Source: Bacteroidales bacterium | Lineage (GTDB): Bacteria > Bacteroidota > Bacteroidia > Bacteroidales > UBA7960 | Direction of reading: 5' to 3' | Length of the DNA: 40,522 bases | Assembly: GCA_007132585.1 (NCBI GenBank) | Contig: SLOJ01000220.1 | Coordinates: 1-40,522 of the forward strand | Shown: positions 25,993-34,469 of the stretch, one piece after another | Layout of the letters: each line of letters starts with the position of its first letter | Position numbering within the stretch: position 1 is the stretch's first letter | Notes under the pieces: generated by a model | The model's input: only the letters and a program-made list of their open reading frames with translations | Told to the model about the DNA's origin: nothing | Database searches by the model: none | Translations under genes and position numbers: made by a program

Positions 25993-26403
25993 ATGGCTAA
26001 AATTGTTCATCTTTCAGAAGCCGCCTCATTGGCAATACATTCCATGGTGCTTATAGCAAAATCCGATTCGCATATCAATGTAAACATGATAGCCCAGGAG
26101 ATGGGTGCATCAAGGAATCATCTTGCCAAAGTACTGCAACTATTGGTAAAATATAACTACCTGAAATCTGTAAGGGGACCAAGCGGAGGATTTGTACTTA
26201 ATGTGCATCCTTCTGAAATTACTCTTCTTGATATTTATCAGGCCATTGAAGGAAAAATTGAAACCCCGGAATGCCCGCTTGATCGGCAGGTATGCCCTTT
26301 TGATAAGTGTCTCCTGGGGGGCATGGTAAAAGATGTTACTGAGCAGTTCAAAACCTATTTCGAAGGGCAAACGCTGGAAAAATTCATAAATGAACCTTAT
26401 TGA
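25993..26403 (+). CDS. Rrf2-family transcriptional regulator
   Basis: This 136-residue Rrf2-family regulator has an N-terminal winged helix (about 8-70, recognition region MGASRNHLAKVLQ 37-49, wing around RGPSGGFVL 61-69) and three C-terminal cysteines at Cys94, Cys101 and Cys106 that could bind an Fe-S cluster as in IscR or NsrR. This would make it a sensor of iron-sulfur status, NO or redox. It closes the hydG-TM1266-TM1266 group, so hydrogenase maturation genes are likely targets. The spacing C-x6-C-x4-C is close to but not identical with IscR. Confidence 0.88.
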   Translation: MAKIVHLSEAASLAIHSMVLIAKSDSHINVNMIAQEMGASRNHLAKVLQLLVKYNYLKSVRGPSGGFVLNVHPSEITLLDIYQAIEGKIETPECPLDRQVCPFDKCLLGGMVKDVTEQFKTYFEGQTLEKFINEPY

Positions 26404-26541
26404 TCAGGCTTTGTAAGTTTTTGCTCTCCTTTTCAAACATATTATTTTTTAAATTTCAGAAAAAATTTTTATACCCGATTAAACTTCTTCCAATTTTGAT
26501 CATCAAAGAACCATAATCATAATATTAACCCAAAAAAATTG

Positions 26542-27042
26542 ATGAAAAAAAAAAAAAAAAAAATTTTTGTAATTGCACTCGTATTCTTTTTTGCATTAAA
26601 TATTGATGCATTTGCACAACGCAGCCCCAGGGGCAATCATGATGGTGCACGTATGTGTCTTGATATTCCTGAACTAACACAGGAACAGGAAACTAAAATC
26701 AAGGCCATCCGAACAAAGAGGTTGAATGAAGCAACAACCCACAGAGCTCAGATGGATGAACTGAGAGCACAAAAAAGAACACTTCGTCTGGCCGCAAATC
26801 CTGACATGAATGAAATTGAAAAAGTAATTGATCAAATGGCCGGTTTAAGAGCTGAGCATATGAAAGCCAGTGAAACTCACCACCAGAGCATCAGAGAGAT
26901 CCTTACTCCTGAGCAAAGAACATTTTTCGACAGCCGCACAGCAAATCGTCCCCGCTTTGAGCAGAGAAACATGAGAAGAGGACAGGCTACACGTGGCGAA
27001 GGTCGTTACAATGATCAAAGACCTCGTGGCAGAAGAAGGTAG
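26542..27042 (+). CDS. Spy/CpxP-like periplasmic protein (LTxxQ motif)
   Basis: This 166-residue secreted protein has an N-terminal signal peptide (about 1-26, lysine-rich then hydrophobic, ending before QRSPRG) and a helical region with two LTxxQ-type motifs (LTQEQ near 46-50 and LTPEQ near 127-131), typical of Spy/CpxP periplasmic chaperones and of LTxxQ metal-resistance proteins. The C-terminus is Arg/Gly-rich. The ATG at 26542 follows an in-frame TTG. Directly after it comes a run of 19 A residues (26545-26563) encoding six lysines, an obvious slippage site. It is monocistronic, with a strong terminator downstream. Confidence 0.8.
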   Translation: MKKKKKKIFVIALVFFFALNIDAFAQRSPRGNHDGARMCLDIPELTQEQETKIKAIRTKRLNEATTHRAQMDELRAQKRTLRLAANPDMNEIEKVIDQMAGLRAEHMKASETHHQSIREILTPEQRTFFDSRTANRPRFEQRNMRRGQATRGEGRYNDQRPRGRRR

Positions 27043-27081
27043 ATTAAAGAGTTCTTTATTCAATTTTTGTTTTAATACCCG

Positions 27082-27108
27082 AAAGCCCGTTTTTGCGGGC
27101 TTTTTTAT
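27082..27108 (+). terminator. Rho-independent terminator after Spy-like gene
   Basis: AAAGCCCG (27082-27089) pairs perfectly with CGGGCTTT (27096-27103) around a 6-nt loop and continues into a T run through 27106. It lies 40 bp after the stop codon. Confidence 0.9.
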
Positions 27109-27132
27109 TTATGTCAGATGGAATGAAATGAA

Positions 27133-27140
27133 TAACTTTG
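27133..27140 (+). promoter_or_regulatory. Possible porin promoter -7 element (TAACTTTG)
   Basis: TAACTTTG matches TAnnTTTG and sits 22 bp before the start codon of the porin-like gene, just after the terminator. Only a partial -33 match (TTTA at 27108-27111, 21-nt spacing) is seen. Confidence 0.4.
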
Positions 27141-27162
27141 CCGCTTCAAACAAGTATGAAAT

Positions 27163-28392
27163 ATGAAAAAGATACTTTTTATTTCCGTGCTGCTAATTTT
27201 TTCCATCAATACCTTAAAAGCAGGAGAGGGCCCGGTTAATATTAAACCATATGGTTACATTAGTTATGAAATAATATATGATACATACCGCTCGCTCGAT
27301 ACCCGCGATGGAGAGCTTTATCTGTTCCCGAAAAAACCTGAATATGATATCAATGGCAACGATATAAACAAAAGGAGCAAGTTTAATATGTTGTCAGTTC
27401 ACTCACGTTTTGGAGTGGATGTCAAAGGTCCGGAAATTTTGGGTGCCAAAACCTCCGGTAAAATTGAAACAGACTTTTTTGGTACCCGGCAGGACCTTGT
27501 CAGGATGCTAAGACTTCGACAAGCCTTTATTCGTATGAATTGGGAAAACTCTGAACTGATATTGGGAAATACTTTTCATCCGGCTTTCGTACTGGATTGT
27601 TTTCCGCAAACTATTTCATTTGCAGCGGCTGTACCTTTTCATCCTTTAAACCGATCACCTCAATTACGTATCACACAAAATATTTCAGATAAGATTACCG
27701 GTTCGTTATCTTTTCTTGTACATGGATATCATAAAAGTGCCGGCCCCGAAGACCAGCAAAGGAATTCAGGTTTACCGGAATCTGTTATGCAATTGCGTTT
27801 TGAACCCTCATCAGGGTTTTTGGCAGGAATAACAGCAGGATATAAATTTTTATCTCCCCGAGATATTACTAACGGAGGTGAAGCGACAAAAAAAACCATC
27901 GGATCGTACATTCTTCAGGCATTTTCAAGAATTACAACTTCAAATGTTGATATAAAACTTGAAGGAATTTTTGGAGAAAATCTCACCCATTTTATTATGA
28001 TTGGTGGTTACGGGGCAAGAGGTACATCAGAAACCATTGACTGGAACAGTGATTATGATTATTCAAACTTACGAACACTATCAGTTTGGGCAGATATAGA
28101 AACAGATTTTGCCGGTTTTGACTGGGGAATATTTACCGGTTACACTGAAAATCTGGGTTCAAAACACCTGTATACTCCAATTGCAGGATTATCGCGTTAC
28201 GATGATCTTCATTTTCTTTTCAGAATATCTCCAAGAGTTCTTTATAAAGAAGGAAATATGAGCTTTGGTGCTGAGTATTCTTTCTATAATGCAGTATATG
28301 CCGAAGATTTTGACGCATACGGCAAACCTTCGGTATCTATGGATCCAGCGATCAACAATCACATATTATTAATGGCCCGTTACATTTTCTGA
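27163..28392 (+). CDS. Outer-membrane porin-like beta-barrel protein
   Basis: This 409-residue protein has a signal peptide (about 1-20, cleaved after LKA) and alternating hydrophobic/aromatic strands throughout, ending in MARYIF with a terminal Phe, as expected for an outer-membrane beta-barrel. The opening IKPYGYISYE (26-35) resembles the first strand of porin-type channels. Residues 95-150 (GKIETDFFG, RQAFIRMNW) match the general porin/DcaP-like pattern. No lipobox or plug domain is present, so it is not a TonB receptor. Substrate is unknown. It is preceded by its own promoter and ends convergently 12 bp from the TlpA-like gene, with no clear terminator between. Confidence 0.75.
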   Translation: MKKILFISVLLIFSINTLKAGEGPVNIKPYGYISYEIIYDTYRSLDTRDGELYLFPKKPEYDINGNDINKRSKFNMLSVHSRFGVDVKGPEILGAKTSGKIETDFFGTRQDLVRMLRLRQAFIRMNWENSELILGNTFHPAFVLDCFPQTISFAAAVPFHPLNRSPQLRITQNISDKITGSLSFLVHGYHKSAGPEDQQRNSGLPESVMQLRFEPSSGFLAGITAGYKFLSPRDITNGGEATKKTIGSYILQAFSRITTSNVDIKLEGIFGENLTHFIMIGGYGARGTSETIDWNSDYDYSNLRTLSVWADIETDFAGFDWGIFTGYTENLGSKHLYTPIAGLSRYDDLHFLFRISPRVLYKEGNMSFGAEYSFYNAVYAEDFDAYGKPSVSMDPAINNHILLMARYIF

Positions 28393-28404
28393 TCATTGAA
28401 AATC

Positions 28405-29508
28405 CTAAACAGATTGAAGTAACCTGGGAATTAATTCTACCAATTCATTGTATTTGAGATTTCTGGCCACAATGGTACCATCAGGACCAATAAGAACATT
28501 TTGAGGTATGCTGCGAACAACATATTCACTTGCCGGCCCACTCCTCCAACCTTCCAGATCACTCACCTGTGGCCAGTTTAACTCATCTTCTTCAATGCCT
28601 TTCACCCAGGCATCATGATTTCTGTCAAGCGAAACACCAATTATTTCAAAACCTTTTGAATCAATTTCATTGTATGCTTTAACAAGATTCGGATTTTCTA
28701 CCCTGCAATAGGGGCACCACGATGCCCAAAAGCTAAGCAAAACATATTTACCCCTGTAATCGGATAGTGAAATCTCATTCCCATCCGGATCGGGGAGGGT
28801 AAAATCAATTGCAGGTTCTCCGATAGCCACTCTTTCAAGGTCGGTAACCCGACCTGCCAGGTCATCATAATATCTTGATCCGGCGAGTTTTGTATCAAAA
28901 ATATCAAGTATTTCCTGCAGTTCTTCATGGTCCAGGCCATGACTCAATTGCCTTATAGCAATAAATACTGCAGCCGGTTGATCGGAATACTGGTTTACGT
29001 AATCCAATATTGCCTGCTTTCTTAGTCTTTCAGTTTCCTCATAACGTTCCCGAAGCTGATCGGCAAGCAACTCATTATTTTCTTCCACTGCTTTACGGAT
29101 TTCTTCCTGGTCAAACCGAAGTCTTTCATCAAAGGGCTGCACAACATCATCCAGACCGGTAAAGATTTCGTGAGACTTTGAACCACTTACCTGATATTGC
29201 GAAGGATTTTCGGCGTCGATGTCAACTTCTATGTCTGTATTTTCAACAAACAACGCAAGACGACTGGCAACTCCATCAATATTCAGGTAAAATATCTCAG
29301 GATGTTTTATTTCTCCAGAGAAACTAAAATTTCCGTTTTGAACTTCAGCTGAATCCATATTTACCATTAATCCGTCAACTCTGTCTTGCAGGTATACCTT
29401 CCCATTTTCAAGTCCGCTTATTGAACCATTAATGGTAAATGATTCCTGTGGTTTTGGCTGGCAGGCAAAAACGGCTGCAGCCATGATAATGATCCATATT
29501 TTTTTCAT
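28405..29508 (-). CDS. TlpA-like thiol-disulfide oxidoreductase lipoprotein (DUF4369)
   Basis: This 367-residue lipoprotein (lipobox VFA-Cys16) has an N-terminal DUF4369-type beta domain (about 23-110), a helical linker (about 115-225) and a TlpA/ResA thioredoxin domain (about 228-367) with WCPYC 264-268 and a cis-proline at SIPQ 333-336. Such proteins keep cysteines reduced in the periplasm, for example during cytochrome c maturation, or scavenge oxidants. It follows the symporter gene with a 5-bp gap and is likely co-transcribed. The specific partner cannot be told from sequence. Confidence 0.92.
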   Translation of the reverse strand: MKKIWIIIMAAAVFACQPKPQESFTINGSISGLENGKVYLQDRVDGLMVNMDSAEVQNGNFSFSGEIKHPEIFYLNIDGVASRLALFVENTDIEVDIDAENPSQYQVSGSKSHEIFTGLDDVVQPFDERLRFDQEEIRKAVEENNELLADQLRERYEETERLRKQAILDYVNQYSDQPAAVFIAIRQLSHGLDHEELQEILDIFDTKLAGSRYYDDLAGRVTDLERVAIGEPAIDFTLPDPDGNEISLSDYRGKYVLLSFWASWCPYCRVENPNLVKAYNEIDSKGFEIIGVSLDRNHDAWVKGIEEDELNWPQVSDLEGWRSGPASEYVVRSIPQNVLIGPDGTIVARNLKYNELVELIPRLLQSV

Positions 29509-29513
29509 GGTGT

Positions 29514-31049
29514 TTATTTTTGATTTGTATGAATAATTTGATTAAATATTTCATCATTATTATCTGCTTTGCGTGTAAAAAGACTTACCAGCCAGGTTAC
29601 CAGAAAAGCAAGGATAAATGCAGGCACAAGCTCATATATCCATTCTTTAAGAAAATCTACCCGAACCCATATCATTACAGTAACTGCACCGGTAATTATT
29701 CCGGAAATTACACCTGCTTGGGTAACATTTTTCCAGTATAATGCGAGTATTGATGTGGGCCCGAAGGCAGCTCCAAGTCCTGCCCATGCAAAAAGCACCA
29801 GCCAGAATACCAGTTGCTCTGCTACAAAACCCAGCATCAATGCCAATATTACAAGGAAAACTACAAACCATCGACTGATATAAACAAGTTTTCGCTGCGA
29901 AAGTTCCTTGTGCCGGTAAATCATCTTCTCATAGATGTCCCTTACCAGGGCAGATGCAGCAACAAGAAGCTGTGAATCGGCTGTTGACATGATGGCTGCA
30001 AAAATTGAAGCTATAACCACACCGAACATAATAGGATGGAGGTGCTCGCCTGCAAGGGTGGGATAAAGGTTTTCAGGATCTGCACCTGGCAGAAAACTCA
30101 GATCAGGAAAGTATATTCTTCCGGCCATTCCCGTTGCCAATGCTCCCAATGCCATAAGAATATTGGCTCCTGTACCTACCATGGCAGTCATTTTCAGCTT
30201 TGCCGGATTTTTTATTGACATATAACGGGCAATAATATGCGGATTTCCTACCGAACCCAGCCCGATCCCCAAAAACCCGATCAAGGCCCCGGCTGATAGT
30301 GCAAATGCACCGGTAAACCGACCTCCTTCGGTGGGTATAAGTGAAGCTTGTTCATAAAATTCACCAAATCCTCCCAAATGTATAATTGTAATAATTGGCA
30401 AAACTATCAGTGCAATAATCATAATAAACCCCTGTATGGTATCTGTTACACTTACTGCAAGAAAACCACCCACCACAGTATAAAATAAGATGATAACAGC
30501 AGTTAGCAGCAGGCCCTGGGTTTGTGTCATTTGAAAACCGGCACTGAAGGTTTTTCCACCGGCAACAAATTGTGCTGAAACATAGGCCAGCATAAAAATG
30601 ATAATAATTACTGCCACCACAGTTCGTATGGTCCCTGATTTATCTCCAAATCGTTCTTCAAAAAAGTCGGGTATTGTAATACAGTCAAGTTTTTCGCTAA
30701 ACCTTCTGATTCGTGGGGCATAAAAGAAAAAAAGAAAAAATTCAGCTGTAATATAACCAGCTGCAGCCCACAAAGCTGATAATCCAATTGTGTAAGCCAT
30801 TCCGGTAAACCCCAGCAATAGCCAGGCGCTGCGGCCACTTACTACTGCCGACAGAGCCACCACCAGCATATTCATTTTACGTCCACCAATAAAGAAATTG
30901 CTTATTCCCTGTGATGAAAACCTTGCAGCCAGAACACCCACAATTACTATAAGTAAAAGATAGCCAATGAATGCACTTAATGCATAATTGTCAACATGAA
31001 GCACCAGGCTTTGAACTTCTTCCATGCATAATTGATTTTGGTTTGCCAA
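29514..31049 (-). CDS. putP: Sodium:solute symporter, PutP-like (SSF family)
   Basis: This 511-residue polytopic protein (about 13 helices) belongs to the sodium:solute symporter family. It has typical SSF segments FFIGGRKMN around 52-60, SGRSAWLLLGFTG 71-83, DTIQGFIMIIAL 207-218, GLGSVGNPHIIARY 268-281 and a helix with STADSQLLVAAS around 363-374. The last two are closest to the sodium/proline symporter PutP. It should import a small solute, proline by best guess, with Na+. Met9 is an alternative start. It is immediately upstream of the TlpA lipoprotein and 42 bp downstream of batE. Confidence 0.85.
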   Translation of the reverse strand: MANQNQLCMEEVQSLVLHVDNYALSAFIGYLLLIVIVGVLAARFSSQGISNFFIGGRKMNMLVVALSAVVSGRSAWLLLGFTGMAYTIGLSALWAAAGYITAEFFLFFFYAPRIRRFSEKLDCITIPDFFEERFGDKSGTIRTVVAVIIIIFMLAYVSAQFVAGGKTFSAGFQMTQTQGLLLTAVIILFYTVVGGFLAVSVTDTIQGFIMIIALIVLPIITIIHLGGFGEFYEQASLIPTEGGRFTGAFALSAGALIGFLGIGLGSVGNPHIIARYMSIKNPAKLKMTAMVGTGANILMALGALATGMAGRIYFPDLSFLPGADPENLYPTLAGEHLHPIMFGVVIASIFAAIMSTADSQLLVAASALVRDIYEKMIYRHKELSQRKLVYISRWFVVFLVILALMLGFVAEQLVFWLVLFAWAGLGAAFGPTSILALYWKNVTQAGVISGIITGAVTVMIWVRVDFLKEWIYELVPAFILAFLVTWLVSLFTRKADNNDEIFNQIIHTNQK

Positions 31050-31086
31050 ATAAACAACTAAAATACATAATTATTCCGGTAGGACG

Positions 31087-31094
31087 CAAACCTA
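31087..31094 (-). promoter_or_regulatory. Possible symporter promoter -7 element (TAGGTTTG)
   Basis: On the minus strand this reads TAGGTTTG, matching TAnnTTTG, 37 bp upstream of the symporter start and overlapping the batE stop codon. There is no clear -33 box. Confidence 0.3.
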
Positions 31095-31850
31095 AATCAC
31101 CTCAAGTGTTTCTTTTTTTACCCATCCAACATTACCATCGGGTAAACCAATTTCCAGCCATTCTCCAATACCATTTCTTATATAAACTTTTGTGCCTTCA
31201 TGCACAAGAAAAAGGTCAGGGCTCTGCGGAGAAGGAGAACTCTTTGCAGAAACTCTTGGATTCATAATAACAGCTTCATTGTCGGCTGTAAGTCTGTTAT
31301 ATTGTTTTTGGGCAAAAATAAATGAAAATACTGTAAGAAATAATAAAAATACTGCTGTATAAAAAGAAGCCTTTTTTACACCACGGGTGCGCGAAAATAG
31401 ATATAAAGCGGTAAGAGAAAGAAATATAAAGAGCAGAATAATGGAAGTAATACCCCATCCTGTAGCTGACTGTATCTTAATGATATTTTGCCACCATCTT
31501 TCATAAAATAGCTTCGGGCGTTCATCTATACGATCTACTATTCTGTTTCTGGTAATTTGCAGGTTGTGTAAAATATTATCATTAACTGGATCAAGCCTGA
31601 GGGCTCTCTCGTAATGCAAAATCGCAGGCCCTAACCGATTGTTTTTAAAATAGGCATTACCCAGATTGTAATGTAGTTCTGAAGCTACAAATCCTTGTTC
31701 AAGAACCTGTTCGTATAACTCTGCAGCATATGAATATTCACTACGGGCATATGCTTCGTTGGCTTCTGCAATGAGCTGATCAGGGGTTTGAGGGTAAACC
31801 AATATACCTGCAAATGAAAAAAATAAAAATATCAGTATTGTTCTTTTCAT
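31092..31850 (-). CDS. batE: BatE: TPR and SH3-domain membrane protein
   Basis: BatE closes the Bacteroides aerotolerance (Bat) operon. From the start at 31850 the protein has 252 residues: a signal sequence (1-21), two TPR repeats (about 23-90), two membrane helices (about 133-153 and 163-181) and a C-terminal bacterial SH3 domain (about 190-250). The frame is open further upstream (to 31979) but would overlap batD by more than 120 bp. Met at 31850 sits 8 bp past the batD stop and gives a proper signal peptide, so it is chosen. It probably acts with BatA-D in a cell-envelope complex. Confidence 0.88.
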   Translation of the reverse strand: MKRTILIFLFFSFAGILVYPQTPDQLIAEANEAYARSEYSYAAELYEQVLEQGFVASELHYNLGNAYFKNNRLGPAILHYERALRLDPVNDNILHNLQITRNRIVDRIDERPKLFYERWWQNIIKIQSATGWGITSIILLFIFLSLTALYLFSRTRGVKKASFYTAVFLLFLTVFSFIFAQKQYNRLTADNEAVIMNPRVSAKSSPSPQSPDLFLVHEGTKVYIRNGIGEWLEIGLPDGNVGWVKKETLEVI

Positions 31851-31857
31851 AAATGTT

Positions 31858-33696
31858 TTATTTCTTTTTGCTACGTAACTCTTTTTCAATAGTAACAATG
31901 GTTTGCAGGGCTTTATTATAAATTTCAGCCATACGGTTTTCTTTTTTACCGGGCGCAAAGCGGGCAAACTCCGTATCATTTAATGTACTCATAAATTTAT
32001 CGGAGAGTTCCTGGGGTACCTTTTGCGATTTAAAAGCGCCTGATACAGTTTCTTTATTGAGAATTGAAACAGGAATACTTAGTTTATCGGAAAGATAACC
32101 CCATAATGCCTTAAAAATCTCATCATAAAATTCATTTTCCTGCTTTTTATCCAGATAATTTTTTGCCAGTTTTAGTCTTTTTCTGGCCAACTTTTCAGCT
32201 TTCTTATTTCGTAAAAGCTGTTGGTTGCTTTGAAGCTTAATATAGTTTCTCCGGTAAATAAGGAAAAAGATAAACAGAGTAAACGGTATAATAATTAATA
32301 AAAAGAATAAACGACTCCCATAAAAGACATCTGCCTGACGGAATAATTTTACAGGTCCGGTGTATATATATCTGATATCGGTAGCAATTTGTCTGATATC
32401 TTCCTGGTTAATGGTTCCAGGTTCGGTCCCCGGAGAAGCAACATCACCACTCACAAATAGTGTAAATTCTGGGGTGGTTTTACTAACATATTTACTGCTT
32501 GTGGGGTCAAAGTAAACAAAATTAAAAGGTTGTATTATAAACTCACCACTGGTACGTGGAATCATAAGGTAGTCAAAAGTTCTTGACCCCGATACGCCTG
32601 CAGTAGTATTTCTGATATTATCATTTATATTTGGATCAAAAACTTCCAGGTTGGCCGGAAAATTAAAATCAGGTTTCCCAAGCATGCGCATATTCCCTTT
32701 GCCCGAAACGTTTACCTTCAAATTTACAGCATCATTGGGGTTAACTTCTGTAGCAGAAATATCAGCCGATACATCAAAATCAGTACCTACCATGCCGGTA
32801 AATGCCGCAGGGCGGTTTTGCACAGGCAAAGGTTTTACGTTAAGTTTAATTGTGTTGGAAGAAACAGTTTGTCTGATTTGCCGCTGATCAAAAGGAGACC
32901 CGCCAAAAAATTCATCAAAAAGGCTTTGGCGTCTGCGTTGTCCGGGCAAATTGATAACCATATCCACTTCAAGTGGTTCAATGGAAATCTCACCGCTCCT
33001 TTGGGCAAATAGAGCTACTCTTCTTATTTCTGCTACTCTGTATGTTTCTCCATTTATCGTCTGTGTGCGTGTTTGGGGAGAACCGGTTTGGGTAAGATTT
33101 TCTGACCAGAAACCTCTGTAGGAGGGAAGCTTTTCAACGTTGTATTGACTAACTCCCACTTTCGTTACTATCTCATAAGTGATAATTACCTGTTCACCCT
33201 GGTAAGGGTTCATATTATTTGCTGATGCTCTGATAAATATATCCCGGGCTGTAACCCCGTTTTCATCCTGTGTTCTGCTTTGGCCGGGATCGGGATCGGT
33301 TGTTTGGGGTGGTGTTGCAGCTGCTCCCACATTGATATTATTGGAATTGGAACGATATGTATTTCCGTCAACCTGCACGGTAGCAGGTTGTATGGTTTGG
33401 GTTCCTTCACGGGTTGCTTCTAAAATATAAGTATATGAAACAGACTCTGTGCGGGTTGTTTGGCCGTTAATGATTTGCATGGATGTACTTGATGACTGGC
33501 TGGGTCCGGATAGTACCCTGAAACCTTCAAAAGAAGGTGCGGTAAAATCCGATGGCCGGGCATTTATCTGGAAAGTAACACGAAAACGCTCGCCTACTGC
33601 AACATTGGCAGGGGCAGAGGCTGTAAACTCAATGTCATCTGCTTTACCTGCTGTTGACCAAAATAGTACAACTATCAAAAAAAATATCTTTTGCAT
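31858..33696 (-). CDS. batD: BatD (oxygen-tolerance protein)
   Basis: This 612-residue BatD has a signal peptide (1-19), a long periplasmic part with repeated immunoglobulin-like beta domains (about 20-455), one membrane helix (462-482) and a cytoplasmic tail (about 485-612) rich in charged helices. Length and layout match BatD from other Bacteroidota. The role of the Bat proteins is not fully resolved; the name comes from aerotolerance in Bacteroides, and they are associated with MoxR AAA+ chaperones. It lies between batC and batE with gaps of 12 and 7 bp. Confidence 0.92.
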   Translation of the reverse strand: MQKIFFLIVVLFWSTAGKADDIEFTASAPANVAVGERFRVTFQINARPSDFTAPSFEGFRVLSGPSQSSSTSMQIINGQTTRTESVSYTYILEATREGTQTIQPATVQVDGNTYRSNSNNINVGAAATPPQTTDPDPGQSRTQDENGVTARDIFIRASANNMNPYQGEQVIITYEIVTKVGVSQYNVEKLPSYRGFWSENLTQTGSPQTRTQTINGETYRVAEIRRVALFAQRSGEISIEPLEVDMVINLPGQRRRQSLFDEFFGGSPFDQRQIRQTVSSNTIKLNVKPLPVQNRPAAFTGMVGTDFDVSADISATEVNPNDAVNLKVNVSGKGNMRMLGKPDFNFPANLEVFDPNINDNIRNTTAGVSGSRTFDYLMIPRTSGEFIIQPFNFVYFDPTSSKYVSKTTPEFTLFVSGDVASPGTEPGTINQEDIRQIATDIRYIYTGPVKLFRQADVFYGSRLFFLLIIIPFTLFIFFLIYRRNYIKLQSNQQLLRNKKAEKLARKRLKLAKNYLDKKQENEFYDEIFKALWGYLSDKLSIPVSILNKETVSGAFKSQKVPQELSDKFMSTLNDTEFARFAPGKKENRMAEIYNKALQTIVTIEKELRSKKK

Positions 33697-33708
33697 AGGT
33701 TTAATTTT

Positions 33709-34413
33709 TTACCATTCTCTAACCGGTCTTTGCGGTATTGCCTGCTTTTCTTCTCTTTCAATTTTCTCCTGTATCTCCTGTTCCTGCTGATTCAGTGCAT
33801 CAAGTATTCGTTGTGCATCCTCAGGGGAGATCTGATCGGGTCTGGGTTGTGGTTGCTCTTGTTGTTCCTGCTGGTCATCTTCTCCCTCCTGCGGTTGCTC
33901 CTGGTCGTCCTGTTGATCATCCTGATCATCTTCACCATCCTGATCCTGCTGCTGTTGTTGTTGTTCCTGTTCCTGCAACATCTTCATTGCCGTAGCCAGA
34001 TTAAACCGGGTGTCATTGTCATCAGGTCTTATACGAAGTGAGTTTTTGTAAGCATCAATACCTTCGCTTATTTGCTGATTGCCCAGGAGTGCATTACCCA
34101 GATTGTGATATACATCGGCACGTCTGTTATCCGAAATGTCTGATTGTACTATACCTTCCAGAATATTGGAAGCTTCATCGTACCGACCCTGCTTGTATAA
34201 TGAATTTGCCAGGTTATATAAAGCTTTAATATTACCCGGATCTTCTTCCAAAGCTTTTCTGTAATTCATTTCAGCATCCGAATAATTTTCATTCTTATAC
34301 TCGCGGTTTCCTTTTCTCAAATCAGGATTGACATTTTGCGATAATGTATTCACACTAAATAAAAAGAAAGATAGTAAAAAAAGAATGATATGTCCAGAAG
34401 TTTTGTTTTTCAT
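33709..34413 (-). CDS. batC: BatC: TPR protein with Gln/Asp-rich tail
   Basis: This 234-residue exported protein has a signal peptide (about 1-26), three TPR repeats (about 30-63, 64-97 and 101-134) and a low-complexity, Gln/Glu/Asp-rich stretch (about 147-194) encoded by repetitive DNA near 33840-33975. The extreme C-terminus (195-234) is again helical. It should act as a periplasmic scaffold for the Bat complex. The acidic tract could vary in length between strains. Confidence 0.88.
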   Translation of the reverse strand: MKNKTSGHIILFLLSFFLFSVNTLSQNVNPDLRKGNREYKNENYSDAEMNYRKALEEDPGNIKALYNLANSLYKQGRYDEASNILEGIVQSDISDNRRADVYHNLGNALLGNQQISEGIDAYKNSLRIRPDDNDTRFNLATAMKMLQEQEQQQQQQDQDGEDDQDDQQDDQEQPQEGEDDQQEQQEQPQPRPDQISPEDAQRILDALNQQEQEIQEKIEREEKQAIPQRPVREW

Positions 34414-34469
34414 AAGGTTTATTTCATGAAAATGTATAACTAATCGTTTTTAAATATTTTACTTCGACA

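Noticed and set aside
31851-31979. Longer BatE N-terminus
   Set aside because: It would overlap batD by over 120 bp, and the added segment is basic and precedes a proper signal peptide at Met 31850.
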